A stretch of 28,437 nucleotides of DNA, from contig JBCCQN010000104.1 in NCBI GenBank assembly GCA_039024315.1, positions 1 to 28,437 on the forward strand, written 5' to 3'. Each line of letters begins with the position of its first letter. The first letter of the stretch is position 1. Made by a program: the position numbers and the translations under genes. Source of the stretch: JBCAWW01 sp039024315 (lineage in GTDB: Bacteria > Bacteroidota > Bacteroidia > J057). Shown in pieces: positions 1 to 7,047 of this stretch. Below the pieces are notes generated by a model. That model had not been told where the DNA came from. It saw only the letters and a program-made list of their open reading frames with translations, and searched no databases.

Positions 1-117
1 AATAATATATCACTCAGACGATGAAGGCATCGGTTCTTAACCCGAGGATCGGGTATATGGCTGAATAGTTCTGAAATCTTTGAGGCATACTGCTAAAACT
101 AACCTTTTTCCTGATCT
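1..117. other. unassigned left edge
   Basis: I see no recognisable gene here. The downstream part of the truncated DUF5916-like reading frame should continue into this stretch on the minus strand, but none of its three frames gives a plausible continuation. A short plus-strand open frame ends with TAA near base 41; it is too short to assign. Confidence 0.4.
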
Positions 118-387
118 TTATTTTTGGTGCGTTTGCCCTACCTCGGTATCAACACTTGCCGCTGTTCCCTGTACGGGTTCCCGTTGGGTAAAGCCTGTGA
201 TAGGCTGAGCCGTGCGCCAATGGGTTTCATCAAGGCGACCGTCCAATGCTATAGCATTTGTTGGTACTCGAGTGGCAGACATGACTGGCGCATTTTCAGG
301 AGGGGGAAATACTTCTTGGGCAGAGAGTACCTTAGCAGTGAGAATCAAAGGGCAAAATAGAACGCGGAGAGTTAGAATCCGAATCAT
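118..387 (-). pseudogene. truncated DUF5916 / CBM9-like secreted protein (N-terminal remnant)
   Basis: The 89-residue product begins with a signal peptide (hydrophobic to about residue 22, ending LSAQ). It then has the start of a family-9 carbohydrate-binding-like domain as found at the N-terminus of Bacteroidota DUF5916 proteins: IALDGRLDETHW, then ITGFTQREPVQG and TEV. In that family the domain is followed by several hundred more residues including a barrel-like region. Here the frame stops nine residues after TEV, and the last residues do not fit the family, so homology breaks near base 135-145. I see no continuation in the other frames to base 1. This is most likely a remnant at a rearrangement breakpoint; a stop caused by assembly error is the alternative. 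The family call rests on the short DGRLDE..W and GFTQREP motifs. Confidence 0.6.
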
Positions 388-508
388 AGTAGAGTCGCAA
401 GGAATTTATATTTATATAATTCTCTTGGAAGTCTTTTGTTTGGACTATGCATGAGGTTGTTTTTGCTCTTTCTCAACTCAATTAATGTTAGTTTTCGTAA
501 ATTCAAGT

Positions 509-940
509 ATGCGAATTCTCATCCTCAACGGCCCCAATCTCAATCTCCTAGGCAAACGGGAGCCCGAAATTTATGGTTCTGAGACCTTTGAGGATATTTT
601 AGCCGCTTTGCGGAACGCTTATCCAAAAGTCGATATCGCCTATTTTCAATCGAATCACGAAGGGGCTATTATTGACCGATTACAAGCAACTTTGTTAGAA
701 GAGCGTTGGGATGGACTAGTCCTCAATATGGGTGCTTTTACGCATTACAGCTATGCCATCTATGACACTTTGCGTTCACTGAAAGTGCCCAAAGTAGAGG
801 TTCACATCTCTCACATTTTTGAGCGTGAAGAATTTCGGCATAAATCCGTTACTGCCCCCGCCTGTGATGGGATGATATCAGGCTTGGGAAAGAAGGGCTA
901 TGCGCTAGCCATCGAATGGATCATCAAGCGTACCATCTAA
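509..940 (+). CDS. aroQ: type II 3-dehydroquinate dehydratase
   Basis: Catalyses 3-dehydroquinate to 3-dehydroshikimate in the shikimate pathway; the family is a cytosolic dodecamer. The 143-residue length fits. Family motifs are seen in order: LNGPNLNLLGKREPEIYG at the N-terminus (with the active-site Tyr of the mobile loop), QSNHEGAIID, NMGAFTHYSYA, and EVHISHIFEREEFRHKS with the catalytic His, then the C-terminal GKKGYALAIEWI helix. An in-frame ATG lies eight codons upstream (485), but the family normally begins at MRILILNGPN, so I chose 509. The last 17 bases overlap the convergent PIG-L gene. A GCTTTGCGGAACGCTTATCC motif at 605-624 belongs to a short repeat family found elsewhere in the window. 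Confidence 0.95.
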   Translation: MRILILNGPNLNLLGKREPEIYGSETFEDILAALRNAYPKVDIAYFQSNHEGAIIDRLQATLLEERWDGLVLNMGAFTHYSYAIYDTLRSLKVPKVEVHISHIFEREEFRHKSVTAPACDGMISGLGKKGYALAIEWIIKRTI

Positions 941-1562
941 TGATTTCAAAGGCCTCTGCGGCCGTATGCCCAGACTCTTGCCCTCTAAACTGGGCCATTA
1001 CTTCCAAGCCTTTGGCGGAATAAGGATCAGGAAACTCTCTTAACTCATTTTGGTAGCAGGCAAAAGCCTCGATTTTGGTCTGTAGTTGTTTCGCTGTCAG
1101 CGGAACGTAAAGTTGGGGCGCAAAGCGCTGGCCATTCCAGGTTGCTACGCTAGGGATTTCACAAGCGATGATTGAGGTCTGCTTCCCTCTTGGGCGCCCA
1201 ATGATTTTGGCGACCTCCGCTGTGATGCGGTGATCTTGATTGAGGTCCCTATGAGAGTGAGTTACAATGAGGTCTGGCGTTTGGGTAATCGCTTGGCTGG
1301 CCTTATTGGCGATGGCAGCAAGCGGCTGCATCTCAAATTGCTGATCTGGGAAATCTAGGGTGCTGATATTTTCAATGCCCAACTTTTGACAGGCAGCATA
1401 CAAAGCGTCCCGATTATTAGCTGAATCAGCTCGCATCTCCACTACTCCATCCGACACAATGATAAGTTGAATTTGATGTCCTTCACTGAGCCATTTTTGG
1501 ATGGCGCCTCCGGCCCCTAGGCTTTCGTCATCTGCGTGAGCCAGCAGCAATAAAATTTGCAT
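924..1562 (-). CDS. PIG-L / LmbE-like deacetylase
   Basis: Predicted zinc-dependent N-deacetylase of the PIG-L superfamily (members include MshB, BshB and GlcNAc-PI deacetylase); the substrate cannot be told from sequence. It is about 212 residues long, with the N-terminal metal motif AHADDESLGAGG (usual form AHPDDE; here Pro is Ala), followed by VSDG, and the downstream HxxDxxxDH ligand motif as SHRDLNQDHR. The start at 1562 gives MQILLLLAHADDE; a longer frame to 1604 would run through the hairpin and T-run of the upstream repeat and is unlikely. It is convergent with aroQ and overlaps it by 17 bp. There is no obvious operon partner. BshB (bacillithiol) is possible but unproven. Confidence 0.85.
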   Translation of the reverse strand: MQILLLLAHADDESLGAGGAIQKWLSEGHQIQLIIVSDGVVEMRADSANNRDALYAACQKLGIENISTLDFPDQQFEMQPLAAIANKASQAITQTPDLIVTHSHRDLNQDHRITAEVAKIIGRPRGKQTSIIACEIPSVATWNGQRFAPQLYVPLTAKQLQTKIEAFACYQNELREFPDPYSAKGLEVMAQFRGQESGHTAAEAFEIIRWYA

Positions 1563-1574
1563 ACATCTAGATAC

Positions 1575-1663
1575 AAAAAAATTAGGGGACTGCAACCCCG
1601 ACATGCGGAGGAGTCACCCTAACCCTTGCTCATTCTTACTTTAACCTGTTGATGTAAATATAG
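1575..1663 (-). repeat. structured stem-loop repeat, copy 1
   Basis: On the minus strand a conserved segment of about 40 nt (1623-1663) is followed by a stem-loop and a T7 run (1575-1581). The outer stem pairs 1582-1587 (TTAGGG) with 1617-1622 (CCCTAA) and continues as GACT (1588-1591) with AGTC (1612-1615). An inner hairpin pairs CCG 1598-1600 with CGG 1606-1608. It sits directly upstream of the PIG-L start, so it may be a leader attenuator or terminator-like element. Copy 2 at 1894-1982 shares sequence and fold. Confidence 0.75.
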
Positions 1664-1861
1664 AATCAGCTCAGTCAATTTTGTCCTCGGCTGGGCCGAA
1701 CGGTTCGTTTTTTTGAGTGAATGGAAAAAAAGAAACAAATCATGTAATTTTTTCATACGGTATCATTTTTATCCAAAGACTAATCATTTGTTTCCGAGGG
1801 ATAATTTTCGATTCTCGTATAATTAATTCTCTATCAGAGCATATGGTCCGCATAAAAGACA

Positions 1862-1893
1862 AAGGCCATTTGAGTGTTTACTCAAATGGCCTT
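1862..1893. repeat. perfect 14-bp inverted repeat
   Basis: AAGGCCATTTGAGT (1862-1875) and its exact complement (1880-1893) flank a 4-nt loop. On the minus strand it directly follows the T7 tail of repeat copy 2 and is itself followed by TGTCTTTT, so it could be a second terminator for transcription coming from miaE. It lacks a clean U-tract on the plus strand. Confidence 0.7.
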
Positions 1894-1982
1894 AAAAAAA
1901 TTAGGGGGCTACGATCCCAATTTTGGGAGAGCCACCCTAACCCTTGCTCATTCTTTACTTTAACCTGTTGATACAAATATAG
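1894..1982 (-). repeat. structured stem-loop repeat, copy 2
   Basis: Same layout as copy 1: conserved segment (1941-1982), outer stem TTAGGG 1901-1906 with CCCTAA 1935-1940, then GGCT 1907-1910 with AGCC 1930-1933, an inner hairpin CCCAA 1916-1920 with TTGGG 1923-1927, and a T7 run on the minus strand (1894-1900). Relative to copy 1 the second inner pair changes from A-T to G-C on both sides, a compensatory change. It lies about 90 bp past the miaE stop and could terminate miaE transcription. Confidence 0.75.
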
Positions 1983-2070
1983 GCTAAGAATGGGCGATTA
2001 TGGCGCCTTTTTGCGCCAATGGTTAGGATTCACTCATAAACGAGGAAAGTCATTATCTGAACTGGCAATC

Positions 2071-2655
2071 TTAGTGCAGGGCCGCTCGAATAGGTAGTCC
2101 ATTTAGTACATCGGCCTCATAGGCGATCATTTCGTCGAGACGTTTATAGATCGGCGCCTGCTCAAAATAATTGAAAAGCATCTTCACAAAAATGTGTCCG
2201 TGCTTGGCTTCGGAAGCCCAAAGATGATGGTAGAATTTTTTCAGTGGCCCTTCGGGTAAGTTTTGATAAACCAGACGGAAGCGTTCCGCACCGCGGCACT
2301 CTACTACAGAGGCCAGCAGCATACGGTCAATAAAACGCTCTTCACGGCCTGAGCGACAAAACTTCAAAAGCTTCTGAATATACTCATCCTGCCCCATACT
2401 CTGTGGCAAAACGACACCCCGATCTTCCATGATTTTATAGACATCGCGGAAATGCTCCAATTCTTCTACGGCCGTTTCGATCAACTCAGGAATGATTTCC
2501 AGACGATCTGGATACTTGGCCACAAAGCTCATAGCCATAGCCGAAGCCTTACGTTCGCAATTGGCATGATCCTGCAAAAAGGTATCGAAATCATCTAACA
2601 CAGCCTTGATCCATTCGGGAGGACTAGCAACTACGAGATCAGCGGAAAGCTTCAT
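2071..2655 (-). CDS. miaE: tRNA-(ms2io6A)-hydroxylase-like diiron protein
   Basis: MiaE hydroxylates the isopentenyl group of ms2i6A37 in tRNAs reading U-starting codons, using a carboxylate-bridged diiron centre in a ferritin-like four-helix bundle. The 194-residue product shows the expected ligand pattern: E34 (CERK), E65/H68 (ExxH in EELEHF), E119 (VVECRGAERF) and E149/H152 (EAKHGH). Length and motif spacing match bacterial MiaE. Start ATG at 2655 follows a 236-bp gap that separates it from the divergent peptidase gene. Two terminator-like structures follow downstream (1982 to 1862). The AAGCGTTCCGCA string inside the gene (about 2278-2289) belongs to the short repeat family. Confidence in the family is high; tRNA substrate is inferred by homology. 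Confidence 0.92.
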   Translation of the reverse strand: MKLSADLVVASPPEWIKAVLDDFDTFLQDHANCERKASAMAMSFVAKYPDRLEIIPELIETAVEELEHFRDVYKIMEDRGVVLPQSMGQDEYIQKLLKFCRSGREERFIDRMLLASVVECRGAERFRLVYQNLPEGPLKKFYHHLWASEAKHGHIFVKMLFNYFEQAPIYKRLDEMIAYEADVLNGLPIRAALH

Positions 2656-2891
2656 AAGGAATTGTTGAGGGGTTGATTAATTGATTGCTCGAATCAGATA
2701 ATTGGACGTATTTGACCTAATTATTGAAAAATTTTACAAAACGATGGCCGACAAAGCTTTATTGTCGCCTACCATTTTTTCAAGGGAAAATTACAAAAAA
2801 ACTTTTGAGCCTGCATCCCTTACCCACTTGGCGTGTCCTTCAAATATAAGCTTGCGCACAGGATGATCTCCTAATTATCCTAACCTTTATT
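2656..2891. other. divergent intergenic region miaE / peptidase
   Basis: These 236 bp separate two divergent genes and must carry promoters for both. I could not find a TTTG-N19/21-TAnnTTTG match on either strand. An imperfect inverted repeat (AGGAT..ATCCT) lies just before the peptidase start, near 2861-2881. Confidence 0.4.
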
Positions 2892-3797
2892 ATGCAGTAC
2901 GATACGACCAAACTACTGAAACCTAGCTTCCTGCTGGTTTGCCTTGCTGTAATGAGCAGTATGCAAGCCAGTCCGGTGGCCCCCACAAACTTGAATTTGA
3001 CCGCGGCTCGTCTTTATGACGCCAACCTGATCGACAAGGTAATCGAGAAGGCTTATTCGTATTACAAACCTAAAACCCCTTACCGCTGGGGCGGCGAAAG
3101 CTATAGCGGTATTGACTGCTCTGGCCTGACTCATTTGAGTTTTAGAGCAGCTGGGATCTCCATTCCTCGTAATTCTGCCATGCAGGCGGCCTACAAGGAA
3201 GGGAATTACGTACCTAAGGATCAATTACAGCGAGGAGACTTGGTGTTTTTTGATTCTAACAAAGATGGCTATGTAGATCACGTTGGCCTTGTGATCAGTG
3301 GCAAGGGCGCAAATGTTCGCTTTATCCACTCTTCTTCAACCAATCGAGGTGTCGCCATCAATCGCCTGTCCGAAAGTCATTGGCGCTCCAAATACAAGAG
3401 CGACTCAGGCAAAAGGATGTTTCGAGGGAGCAGCAGTGGTGATTACGAACCAGAGCCGGCCTTCAAACCTATTGTCTATGCGCGCCCAGAGGATGTGCCA
3501 GGCCGCTATCCACAAACAGCATTACGTAATCTTCGGGCCAGTGATCTTGATCAACTCTCAAATAGAGAACTCAAGATCATGAAAAACGAGATCTATGCTA
3601 GGCACGGCTACGTTTTTCATGTCAACCCAGCAATGGTCAGGCATTTTGGCCGTCAATCTTGGTACAAAAGAACCCGCAAAACGACCAAAGATGCAGGTTT
3701 CCTTTTTGTGCACGCCCTCAATGAGCATGAACAATTCAATGTACTCTTGCTGCAAAGATGGTTAGAAACCAAAGATGACAATCGAGAACTTTTTTAA
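2892..3797 (+). CDS. secreted NlpC/P60 endopeptidase with C-terminal YARHG domain
   Basis: Predicted cell-wall peptidase (gamma-D-Glu/diamino acid endopeptidase class) acting outside the cytoplasmic membrane. The 301-residue product has a signal peptide (about residues 1-26, ending MQASPVA) and an NlpC/P60 domain (about 45-178) with catalytic Cys76 in GIDCSGLT, His130 in VDHVGL and a third residue at His146. DSNKDGYVD just before His130 looks like a calcium-binding loop inserted next to the active site. A C-terminal YARHG domain (about 218-292) has NEIYARHGY at 232-240 and a Trp-Tyr downstream (QSWYKR). YARHG domains are extracellular and of unknown role, perhaps wall or substrate binding. 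It is convergent with the Dabb lipoprotein gene and shares a long hairpin with it. Confidence 0.9.
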   Translation: MQYDTTKLLKPSFLLVCLAVMSSMQASPVAPTNLNLTAARLYDANLIDKVIEKAYSYYKPKTPYRWGGESYSGIDCSGLTHLSFRAAGISIPRNSAMQAAYKEGNYVPKDQLQRGDLVFFDSNKDGYVDHVGLVISGKGANVRFIHSSSTNRGVAINRLSESHWRSKYKSDSGKRMFRGSSSGDYEPEPAFKPIVYARPEDVPGRYPQTALRNLRASDLDQLSNRELKIMKNEIYARHGYVFHVNPAMVRHFGRQSWYKRTRKTTKDAGFLFVHALNEHEQFNVLLLQRWLETKDDNRELF

Positions 3798-3801
3798 AAT
3801 T

Positions 3802-3866
3802 TTGAAGGGTTGCATTATTGAATTTCTGAGTTTTGTATTCAAAAATTCAATAGTTCAACCCTTCAA
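3802..3866. terminator. long inverted repeat, probable bidirectional terminator
   Basis: TTGAAGGGTTG (3802-3812) pairs with CAACCCTTCAA (3856-3866), and a further TTATTGAATTT/AAATTCAATA stem lies inside with small mismatches. It starts 5 bp past the peptidase stop and ends 7 bp before the end of the convergent lipoprotein gene, the expected place for a shared terminator. T-rich sequence flanks it only weakly. Confidence 0.65.
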
Positions 3867-3872
3867 CAATTC

Positions 3873-4307
3873 TTATTCGGTCCAGTAATCGACCACCAAA
3901 ACATCTTCTAAGAAAGGACTTAGCACCTCTCCAAATGCCTTGTGATCGGGATGAGGGAGATAAATTTCGCGGTCTTCTTCGCTGTGAAAGGTGAGAAAGA
4001 AGCAATGCGTGAAGCCTTTGTCTAAACCTTCCGGACTATTGTTGATGCCAAACTCGTAGCCTTTGATTTGGGGAATTTTGTCAGGCAAGGCCGAAAAGGC
4101 GGCTTCTACAGTGGCAATGTCATCAGGAGTCGCATCTTCCTTAAACGAAAACAGCACAACATGTCTTAGCACTTTCTCAGGTGCAGCTTCCATTTCGGTC
4201 TCCATTTCTACTATCTTTTCTTCTTCCACTTCTTTTTGGACGCAGGCACTGAAGCTCAATAGCATGATGAGTGTCGATCCTAATATTATTGCAGTAAAGT
4301 AACGCAT
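3873..4307 (-). CDS. Dabb-domain lipoprotein
   Basis: A 144-residue protein with a lipoprotein signal (LSFSAC, lipid-modified Cys22), a short acidic linker rich in Glu (residues 25-42), and a stress-responsive Dabb (dimeric alpha-beta barrel) domain starting at LRHVVLFSFKEDAT and ending FLEDVLVVDYW. Dabb domains form dimeric ferredoxin-like barrels; bacterial lipoprotein versions have no settled function. The gene starts 30 bp after the stop of the symporter gene on the same strand, so the two are probably co-transcribed. It might therefore act on a compound taken up by that symporter, but this is inference from position only. Confidence 0.85.
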   Translation of the reverse strand: MRYFTAIILGSTLIMLLSFSACVQKEVEEEKIVEMETEMEAAPEKVLRHVVLFSFKEDATPDDIATVEAAFSALPDKIPQIKGYEFGINNSPEGLDKGFTHCFFLTFHSEEDREIYLPHPDHKAFGEVLSPFLEDVLVVDYWTE

Positions 4308-4337
4308 GACGGATATATAGTTTTTGTTATTTCGACA

Positions 4338-6026
4338 TTAAGCACCTAATCCCCAAGAGCTAAAGATCGCCCAAATACACAATACCAAAGCGGCTAAGAT
4401 AAGGGTAAGGATCGCATCTTGTCTCCTGTCAGGTGAGGCCCGCTTCGCGGAACGCTTATACACAAGTTCGCCAATTTTATCCATACTAGGTGCAGGAGCA
4501 CTGAGACTGACACTATACATAGTAATAGCGCAAATGGCAAAAAGGATCAAGGCAAAGTGCAGGAAGTTGATATCGACAAACTGAGCCACAAGAGAATCAG
4601 CTGTCACTTCAATGATCTCTTCTTTGGTCAAAAACTCCAAAGTCAAACGAGTCAAACCCAATGCAAAGCCAATCCAAAGACTCCAAATTGCCCCTTTACC
4701 ATTGATGCGTGGTAGGAATATGCCCAATAAAAAGGCCGCCGCGATTGGGGGAGAGATGTAAGCTTGGACGCTTTGGAGATATTTAAAAATACCTCCTCCC
4801 TCCGTTAAGGTTTTCATCAAAGGTATCCACCCTAGACTTAGTACAACTAAGGCCGCAGTTGCCACCTGTCCTGCAATCACCAGATTTTTTTGATCGGCAT
4901 CAGGATAGTATTTCTTATAAAAATCGATGGTGATTAGGGTAGAGCAGGAATTGAATACCGAGGAAAGAGAACTCATCAAAGCGGCTAATAGTCCCGCTAA
5001 GACTATACCTTGCAAACCTATCGGTAAAATCTCTGTGATCATGCGAGGGAGGGCTTGATCAGGATCATCGGCAAAGCCGTTGAGTAAACCTTGCGAGGCC
5101 AAGCCAAAGGCAATGATACCCGGAAAAACAAATAATAAGATCGGTAACTGCTTCAAGAAGCCCGCGAAAATCGTTCCCTTACGGGCTTGACTTACATTCT
5201 TTGCCGATAGTACTCGCTGTACGATAAACTGATCGGTACACCAATACCATACCCCCAAGATAGGCGCACCGAAGAGCATTCCAGTCCAAGGATAGTCAGT
5301 ATCATCGCCAGGGCGCCATAGATTGAAAAAGCGTCCAGGATCAATGTTGGGATCATTAGCAGCGGCCGTGTTTAGACTGCTTTGTAGCCCTTCCCATCCT
5401 CCTATCGCATCGAAGCCCAATATGGTTACCAATGCTGTGCCTAAGAGAAGGATAAACAATTGGACCATATCGGTATAGATTACCGCTTTGAGCCCGCCAA
5501 AGATGGTATAGATCCCAGTTACGATGACTACGATCAACGCACCTGTCCAAAACTCCACCCCTATCACTTCGAATACCAAAGCCCCGGCAAAGATTGTCAG
5601 GGAGATTTTGGTCAGGATGTAAGCGAGAATAGAAACGACCGAGAGATAAGTCCGGGCAGCGCCATTGTAGCGGCGTTCGAGGAACTCGGGCATAGTAAAT
5701 ACCCCTGAGCGCAAATAGAAGGGCACAAATAACCATCCCAACAAGATCAGGATTAAGGCAGCTAATATCTCAAATTGGGCCGCAGGCATATCACCTCTGG
5801 CGCCAGAGCCGACTAAACCGACGATATGTTCTGAACCGATATTTGAAGCAAATAGAGAGGCACCAATGACAAACCAGCCGGAACTGCGGCTGGCGAGGAA
5901 ATAATCAGTGGCTTCTTGCCCAGAGGCTTGCTGTTTACGGTCTCTACGCATTGCCCAAAAAGCAACACCAAAGATCAAAATAAAGTATCCAATGATGATA
6001 CTTAGATCATAAATAGAAATAGACAC
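4338..6026 (-). CDS. sodium/solute symporter (SSS family, SGLT-like)
   Basis: Inner-membrane secondary transporter that couples Na+ entry to solute uptake. The 562-residue length with about 13-14 hydrophobic segments fits the SSS/SGLT branch. Visible family features are the GSEHIVGLVGSGARGDMPAAQFE segment around TM2, FVPFYLRSGVFTMPEFLERRYN, the long TDMVQLF/ILG region, WYWCTDQFIVQRVLSAK, and ALMSSLSSVFNSCSTL carrying the Ser residues associated with the Na2 site. These resemble sugar (vSGLT-like) rather than proline transporters. The start is GTG at 6026, giving VSISIYDLS; no ATG is close upstream. The divergent DeoR-type regulator supports a sugar or sugar-derivative substrate. The Dabb lipoprotein follows 30 bp downstream. 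Confidence 0.9.
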   Translation of the reverse strand: MSISIYDLSIIIGYFILIFGVAFWAMRRDRKQQASGQEATDYFLASRSSGWFVIGASLFASNIGSEHIVGLVGSGARGDMPAAQFEILAALILILLGWLFVPFYLRSGVFTMPEFLERRYNGAARTYLSVVSILAYILTKISLTIFAGALVFEVIGVEFWTGALIVVIVTGIYTIFGGLKAVIYTDMVQLFILLLGTALVTILGFDAIGGWEGLQSSLNTAAANDPNIDPGRFFNLWRPGDDTDYPWTGMLFGAPILGVWYWCTDQFIVQRVLSAKNVSQARKGTIFAGFLKQLPILLFVFPGIIAFGLASQGLLNGFADDPDQALPRMITEILPIGLQGIVLAGLLAALMSSLSSVFNSCSTLITIDFYKKYYPDADQKNLVIAGQVATAALVVLSLGWIPLMKTLTEGGGIFKYLQSVQAYISPPIAAAFLLGIFLPRINGKGAIWSLWIGFALGLTRLTLEFLTKEEIIEVTADSLVAQFVDINFLHFALILFAICAITMYSVSLSAPAPSMDKIGELVYKRSAKRASPDRRQDAILTLILAALVLCIWAIFSSWGLGA

Positions 6027-6291
6027 ACGCTAGTAGTTAAGTAGTCCTGTCAACTTGCATATTATTTGGCATTCTCACAAACCTATAGATCGAGGACGGA
6101 GAATCGAAGATTAAGTAAAAGTGATGTATTGAATCATGATCCATATTTTTTGACGTAGTAAGGATCACTAAACGTTAAAAAGCGTCACTATTAGACTCAA
6201 TCCTCGTAATTTTCCGTCAATTTCTGCAATCAATCCACCAAAAACAAACAGTATTCGTAAAAAATCGTAATTTGCCACTAAATCAAGCTTC
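6027..6291. promoter_or_regulatory. divergent control region, symporter / DeoR-type regulator
   Basis: A 265-bp gap between divergent genes, expected to carry both promoters and the operator of the DeoR-type protein. I found no exact TTTG-N19/21-TAnnTTTG promoter. AACGTTAAAAAGCGT near 6173-6187 is a loose inverted repeat that could be an operator half, but I cannot support it further. Confidence 0.4.
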
Positions 6292-7041
6292 ATGCTGCGA
6301 GAAGAACGTCTCAAACAAATATTAGACAAGTTACAGCAGGACCAAAGGCTCAGCACTACCCAACTGATGGTAGATTTTGCGGTCTCAGAAGGCACTATCA
6401 GAAGGGATCTGAAGGAGTTACAAACTCGCGGGCTTTTGCAAAAAGTACACGGGGGAGCCGTTCCGCGACCAGCGGCACCCCGTATCTATCAAAGTAGGCT
6501 AAACTATGCCTCCAAGCCCAAGGCGGAGCTTGCTCATAAGGCTTTACCTCTCCTCAAGAATGGTCAACTCATCGTAATTGATGGAGGTACGACTAATTGG
6601 CATCTGGCTAATGCTTTTCCCCCTCAGCTAGAAGCGACGGTATTTACCAATAGTATTCCGATTGTGCAGACTTTACTGGCTCAGCCCGGTCTGGAAATTC
6701 ATCTTATGGGGGGGAAAGTTTTTCAGGCTTCTCAAGTGAGCCTCGGTCTAGAAGTGATGCAGACCTTGGATGACATTAGACCGGATATTTGCTTCTTAGG
6801 GGTGCGTTCGCTACAGGCGGAAATAGGCTTTACTACCTTAGAACGTGAAGAAGCTAAGATCAAAAGGAAGATGGTGGAGGTGAGCCAAAAAATTGTAGTG
6901 ATGGCCACCAATGATAAGCTCGATACTGTCGATCACTACCGCATTTGTGCCTGCGAAGCAGTGGATCTTTTGCTCGTAGAAAAGGATGCTCCCGAGGACA
7001 AACTACTTGCCTTTCGGGAGCGGGGGATGGAAATACAATAA
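6292..7041 (+). CDS. DeoR-family transcriptional regulator
   Basis: DNA-binding repressor of the DeoR/GlpR type, 249 residues. The N-terminal winged helix-turn-helix (about 1-57) has the signature RLSTTQLMVDFAVSEGTIRRDL, followed by LLQKVHGGAV. The C-terminal DeoRC sensor domain has IDGGTTNWHLA and MGGKV, and FTTLEREEAKIKRKM ahead of VVMATNDKLD. Members normally respond to phosphorylated sugars. It is divergent from the SSS symporter, so it most likely controls that gene or the symporter-Dabb pair. The stop lies 6 bp from the end of the convergent SH3/FG-GAP gene. Confidence 0.92.
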   Translation: MLREERLKQILDKLQQDQRLSTTQLMVDFAVSEGTIRRDLKELQTRGLLQKVHGGAVPRPAAPRIYQSRLNYASKPKAELAHKALPLLKNGQLIVIDGGTTNWHLANAFPPQLEATVFTNSIPIVQTLLAQPGLEIHLMGGKVFQASQVSLGLEVMQTLDDIRPDICFLGVRSLQAEIGFTTLEREEAKIKRKMVEVSQKIVVMATNDKLDTVDHYRICACEAVDLLLVEKDAPEDKLLAFRERGMEIQ

Positions 7042-7047
7042 TAAGCT

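Larger units (their letters stand above)
1563..2070. other. gene-free region with structured repeats
   Basis: About 500 bp between the PIG-L gene and miaE hold no supportable protein gene. They contain two copies of a stem-loop repeat (1575-1663 and 1894-1982), a perfect 14-bp hairpin (1862-1893) and a small inverted repeat TGGCGC/GCGCCA near 2001-2018. An 84-codon plus-strand frame at 1717-1971 runs straight through the second repeat and hairpin and shows no protein-like features. Confidence 0.7.

Noticed and set aside
1..41. short plus-strand frame ending IIYHSDDEGIGS, reminiscent of IS3-type HSD motifs
   Set aside because: Twelve residues with only a three-residue similarity; the rest does not fit an integrase core. 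Not enough to call a mobile element.
1697..1714. CGAAC-G-GTTCG followed by seven T, possible plus-strand terminator
   Set aside because: The stem leaves a single-base loop and cannot fold as drawn, and no plus-strand gene ends nearby (aroQ stops at 940).
1717..1971. 84-codon plus-strand frame in the gene-free region
   Set aside because: It crosses the 14-bp hairpin and repeat copy 2, and its product shows no recognisable features.
1974..1981. TATATTTG on the minus strand, possible -7 promoter box in repeat copy 2
   Set aside because: No TTTG at the right spacing upstream, and copy 1 has TATATTTA instead, so the box is not conserved between copies.
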